From assembly GCF_024508275.1 (NCBI RefSeq), contig NZ_CP101989.1, positions 3,348,001 through 3,412,000 on the forward strand: DNA of 64,000 nucleotides. Direction: 5' to 3'. Source of the stretch: Cellulomonas wangsupingiae (GTDB lineage: Bacteria; Actinomycetota; Actinomycetes; Actinomycetales; Cellulomonadaceae). Below, piece by piece: positions 62,659-64,000 of this stretch. The number at the start of each line of letters is the position of its first letter. The stretch's first letter is position 1. The notes beneath the pieces are model-generated. The model saw only the letters and a list, made by a program, of their open reading frames with translations, made no database searches and had not been told where the DNA came from. The translations under genes and the position numbers were made by a program.

Positions 62659-64000
62659 ACCCCCGGGGGGGCAGGGGGGTGGGGTGGCCCGGGGTGACGG
62701 TGACCTGCTGCCGGCGTGCCCCTCCGGCCTCGCGGACGTCGACGACGACGGCGCGGTCCGACTCCAGGACCGCGTGCACCACGCGTCCGTCCTGCCACCG
62801 CAGGTCCGCCAGGCGCAAGCCGCCGCGCAGCCGCAGGCCCCGGACGCGCCCGTCGGGCCAGGCGGCGGGCAGGGCGGGCAGCAGGTGGACCTCGCGCACA
62901 CCGTCGGCGCCCTGGTGGTGCGCCTGCACGAGGGCCTCGGCGACGCCGGCCGTGAAACCGAGGTTCCCGTCGATCTGGAACGGCGGGTGCGCGCACAGCA
63001 GGGACCGGTAGACGCCGCCGCGCAGGTGCGCCGGCAGGTCCGTGCCGCGCGGGGCGGCACCCTCCGCGTCCACGGGGTGCAGGAACGCGTCGACCAGCGC
63101 CGCGACCCCGTCGGCGTCGCGCAGCCGCGCCCGCAGCGCGAGGCGCCACGCCAGCGACCACCCGGTGGACTCGGGTCCCCGCGCGTCGAGCGTGCGCGCG
63201 GCGGCGGCCGCGAGCGTCGGCGCGGTGTCGGGGTCGATCGACGTCCCGGGGAACACGCGGTACAGGTGCGACTGGTGGCGGTGGGCGGGCTCGGCGTCCG
63301 GGACGTCCGTGTGCCACTCCGCGAGCCGACCGTCGGGGCCGACGCGCTCGGTGGGCAGCCGCTCGAGCGCCCCCTCGACGGCGTCGCGCAGGTCGGCGTC
63401 GTGGTCGCCCACGACGGGGGTGAGGCGCCGCACGTGCTCGAGGAGGTCGCGCACCATCGCGAGGTCGGACGTGGTCGACACCGACACCGACGCGGCGCGC
63501 CCGTCGGGCAGCAGGTACTGGTTCTCGGGGCTCGTCGCCGGGGACGTGCCGAGGGTGCCGTCGGGCAGCTCGACGAGCATGTCGAGCGCCGCCAGCGCGG
63601 CACCGCGCACCACCGGCCAGTGCCGCCGCAGGGCGTCGTCGTCGCCCGTCCAGTCGCGGTGGTCCACGACGTGCCGCGCCAGCCACACGCCGCCGAGCGG
63701 CCAGGAGGACCAGCTCGCGGAGTCGTGCCCCTGGCCCGTCGGGCCCGTGAAGCACCACGGGTCGGAGTTGTGGTGCGCCACCCAGCCGCGCACGCCGTAG
63801 AACGTCCGGGCGGTGCCCTGCCCCGCGACGGCGAGCCGGTCCAGCCAGGCCAGGAGCGGCTCGTGGCACTCGGCCAGGTCGCCGACGAGCGTGGGCCAGT
63901 AGTTCATCTCGGTGTTGATGTTGATCGTGTAGTTCGAGCTCCACGGCGGGCGCACCCGCTCGTTCCAGATGCCCTGCAGGTTCAGCGGCAGGGTCCCCGG
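62657..64000 (-). CDS. GH95 alpha-L-fucosidase, C-terminal part (5' end outside window)
   Basis: Inverting alpha-fucosidase family. The visible part, about 448 residues, starts inside the catalytic domain. L-Q-G-I-W-N at the window edge, followed by YTININTEMNYWP and AHHNSDPW, is the GH95 core containing the conserved Asn-x-Asn residues of the active site. HRHQSHLYRVFPG near the middle and FQIDGNLGFTAGVAEAL near the C-terminus are also diagnostic. The C-terminal ~60 residues are a beta-domain ending in a Pro-rich tail whose stop codon lies in a repeat box. The fucose residues of xyloglucan or glycans are the expected substrates; some members act on galactosides. Confidence 0.92.
   Translation of the reverse strand, partial: PGTLPLNLQGIWNERVRPPWSSNYTININTEMNYWPTLVGDLAECHEPLLAWLDRLAVAGQGTARTFYGVRGWVAHHNSDPWCFTGPTGQGHDSASWSSWPLGGVWLARHVVDHRDWTGDDDALRRHWPVVRGAALAALDMLVELPDGTLGTSPATSPENQYLLPDGRAASVSVSTTSDLAMVRDLLEHVRRLTPVVGDHDADLRDAVEGALERLPTERVGPDGRLAEWHTDVPDAEPAHRHQSHLYRVFPGTSIDPDTAPTLAAAAARTLDARGPESTGWSLAWRLALRARLRDADGVAALVDAFLHPVDAEGAAPRGTDLPAHLRGGVYRSLLCAHPPFQIDGNLGFTAGVAEALVQAHHQGADGVREVHLLPALPAAWPDGRVRGLRLRGGLRLADLRWQDGRVVHAVLESDRAVVVDVREAGGARRQQVTVTPGHPTPLPPRG

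Overview
The window is a piece of a very high G+C actinobacterial chromosome. G/C dominates third codon positions, TTA codons are almost absent, purS is a separate gene, and fba sits close to TrmH, DUF3151 and purA genes. The density of hemicellulose-type glycoside hydrolases (GH39, GH42, GH67, GH95) and LacI regulators suggests a Cellulomonas-like member of the Micrococcales. That assignment is inference. I see no tRNA, rRNA, CRISPR array, prophage or insertion sequence.

Layout. (1) 1-22 kb is mostly core: scattered purine genes (purQ, purS, purC, purD, purA), an amidohydrolase, a non-secreted DNA/RNA endonuclease, an AAA ATPase, a winged-helix regulator divergent from an MFS pump, a PAS/GAF/PP2C/anti-sigma-kinase fusion flanked by two STAS antagonists, class II aldolase, a TrmH-like methylase, IclR and NhaA. 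(2) 21-37 kb is a catabolic island for uronic or aldonic acids. It holds a TRAP transporter, KduI, two KduD paralogues, two 2-hydroxyacid dehydrogenases, a zinc alcohol dehydrogenase, L-fuconate dehydratase, a 2-keto-3-deoxy-sugar kinase, a KDPG-type aldolase, a GarR-like reductase, a DUF4862 protein, and IclR and GntR regulators. (3) 37-46 kb is a mixed housekeeping stretch: DedA, a HAD phosphatase, an AAA protein, LemA with a membrane partner, pyrE, two divergent SDRs and RecQ. (4) 46-51 kb is a LacI-controlled glucuronoxylan unit with mannonate dehydratase and GH67 alpha-glucuronidase. (5) 51-64 kb contains an aldo/keto reductase, a YbjN protein, a GH42/DUF624/GH39 operon behind a LplABC-type sugar ABC transporter with its own LacI regulator, and the C-terminal part of a GH95 fucosidase.

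How the genes may work together. GH67 would release (methyl)glucuronate from xylan oligomers. Uronates could enter by the TRAP system and be isomerised by KduI, reduced or oxidised by the SDRs, dehydrated by ManD, phosphorylated by the KDG kinase and cleaved by the aldolase. The usual uronate isomerase UxaC is not in the window. GH39, GH42 and GH95 remove xylosyl, galactosyl and fucosyl decorations, and FucD would handle L-fuconate.

The most unusual non-coding signal is a repeat family with core GACTGGATTGACCTCTC, spaced about every 42 bp. It forms a mirrored array of four forward and four reverse copies at 62.34-62.66 kb and a degenerate array of one forward and three reverse copies at 3.13-3.26 kb. 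Other notable signals are a 14-bp-phased triple palindrome between the winged-helix regulator and the MFS gene, and a palindrome built from rare codons inside manD.
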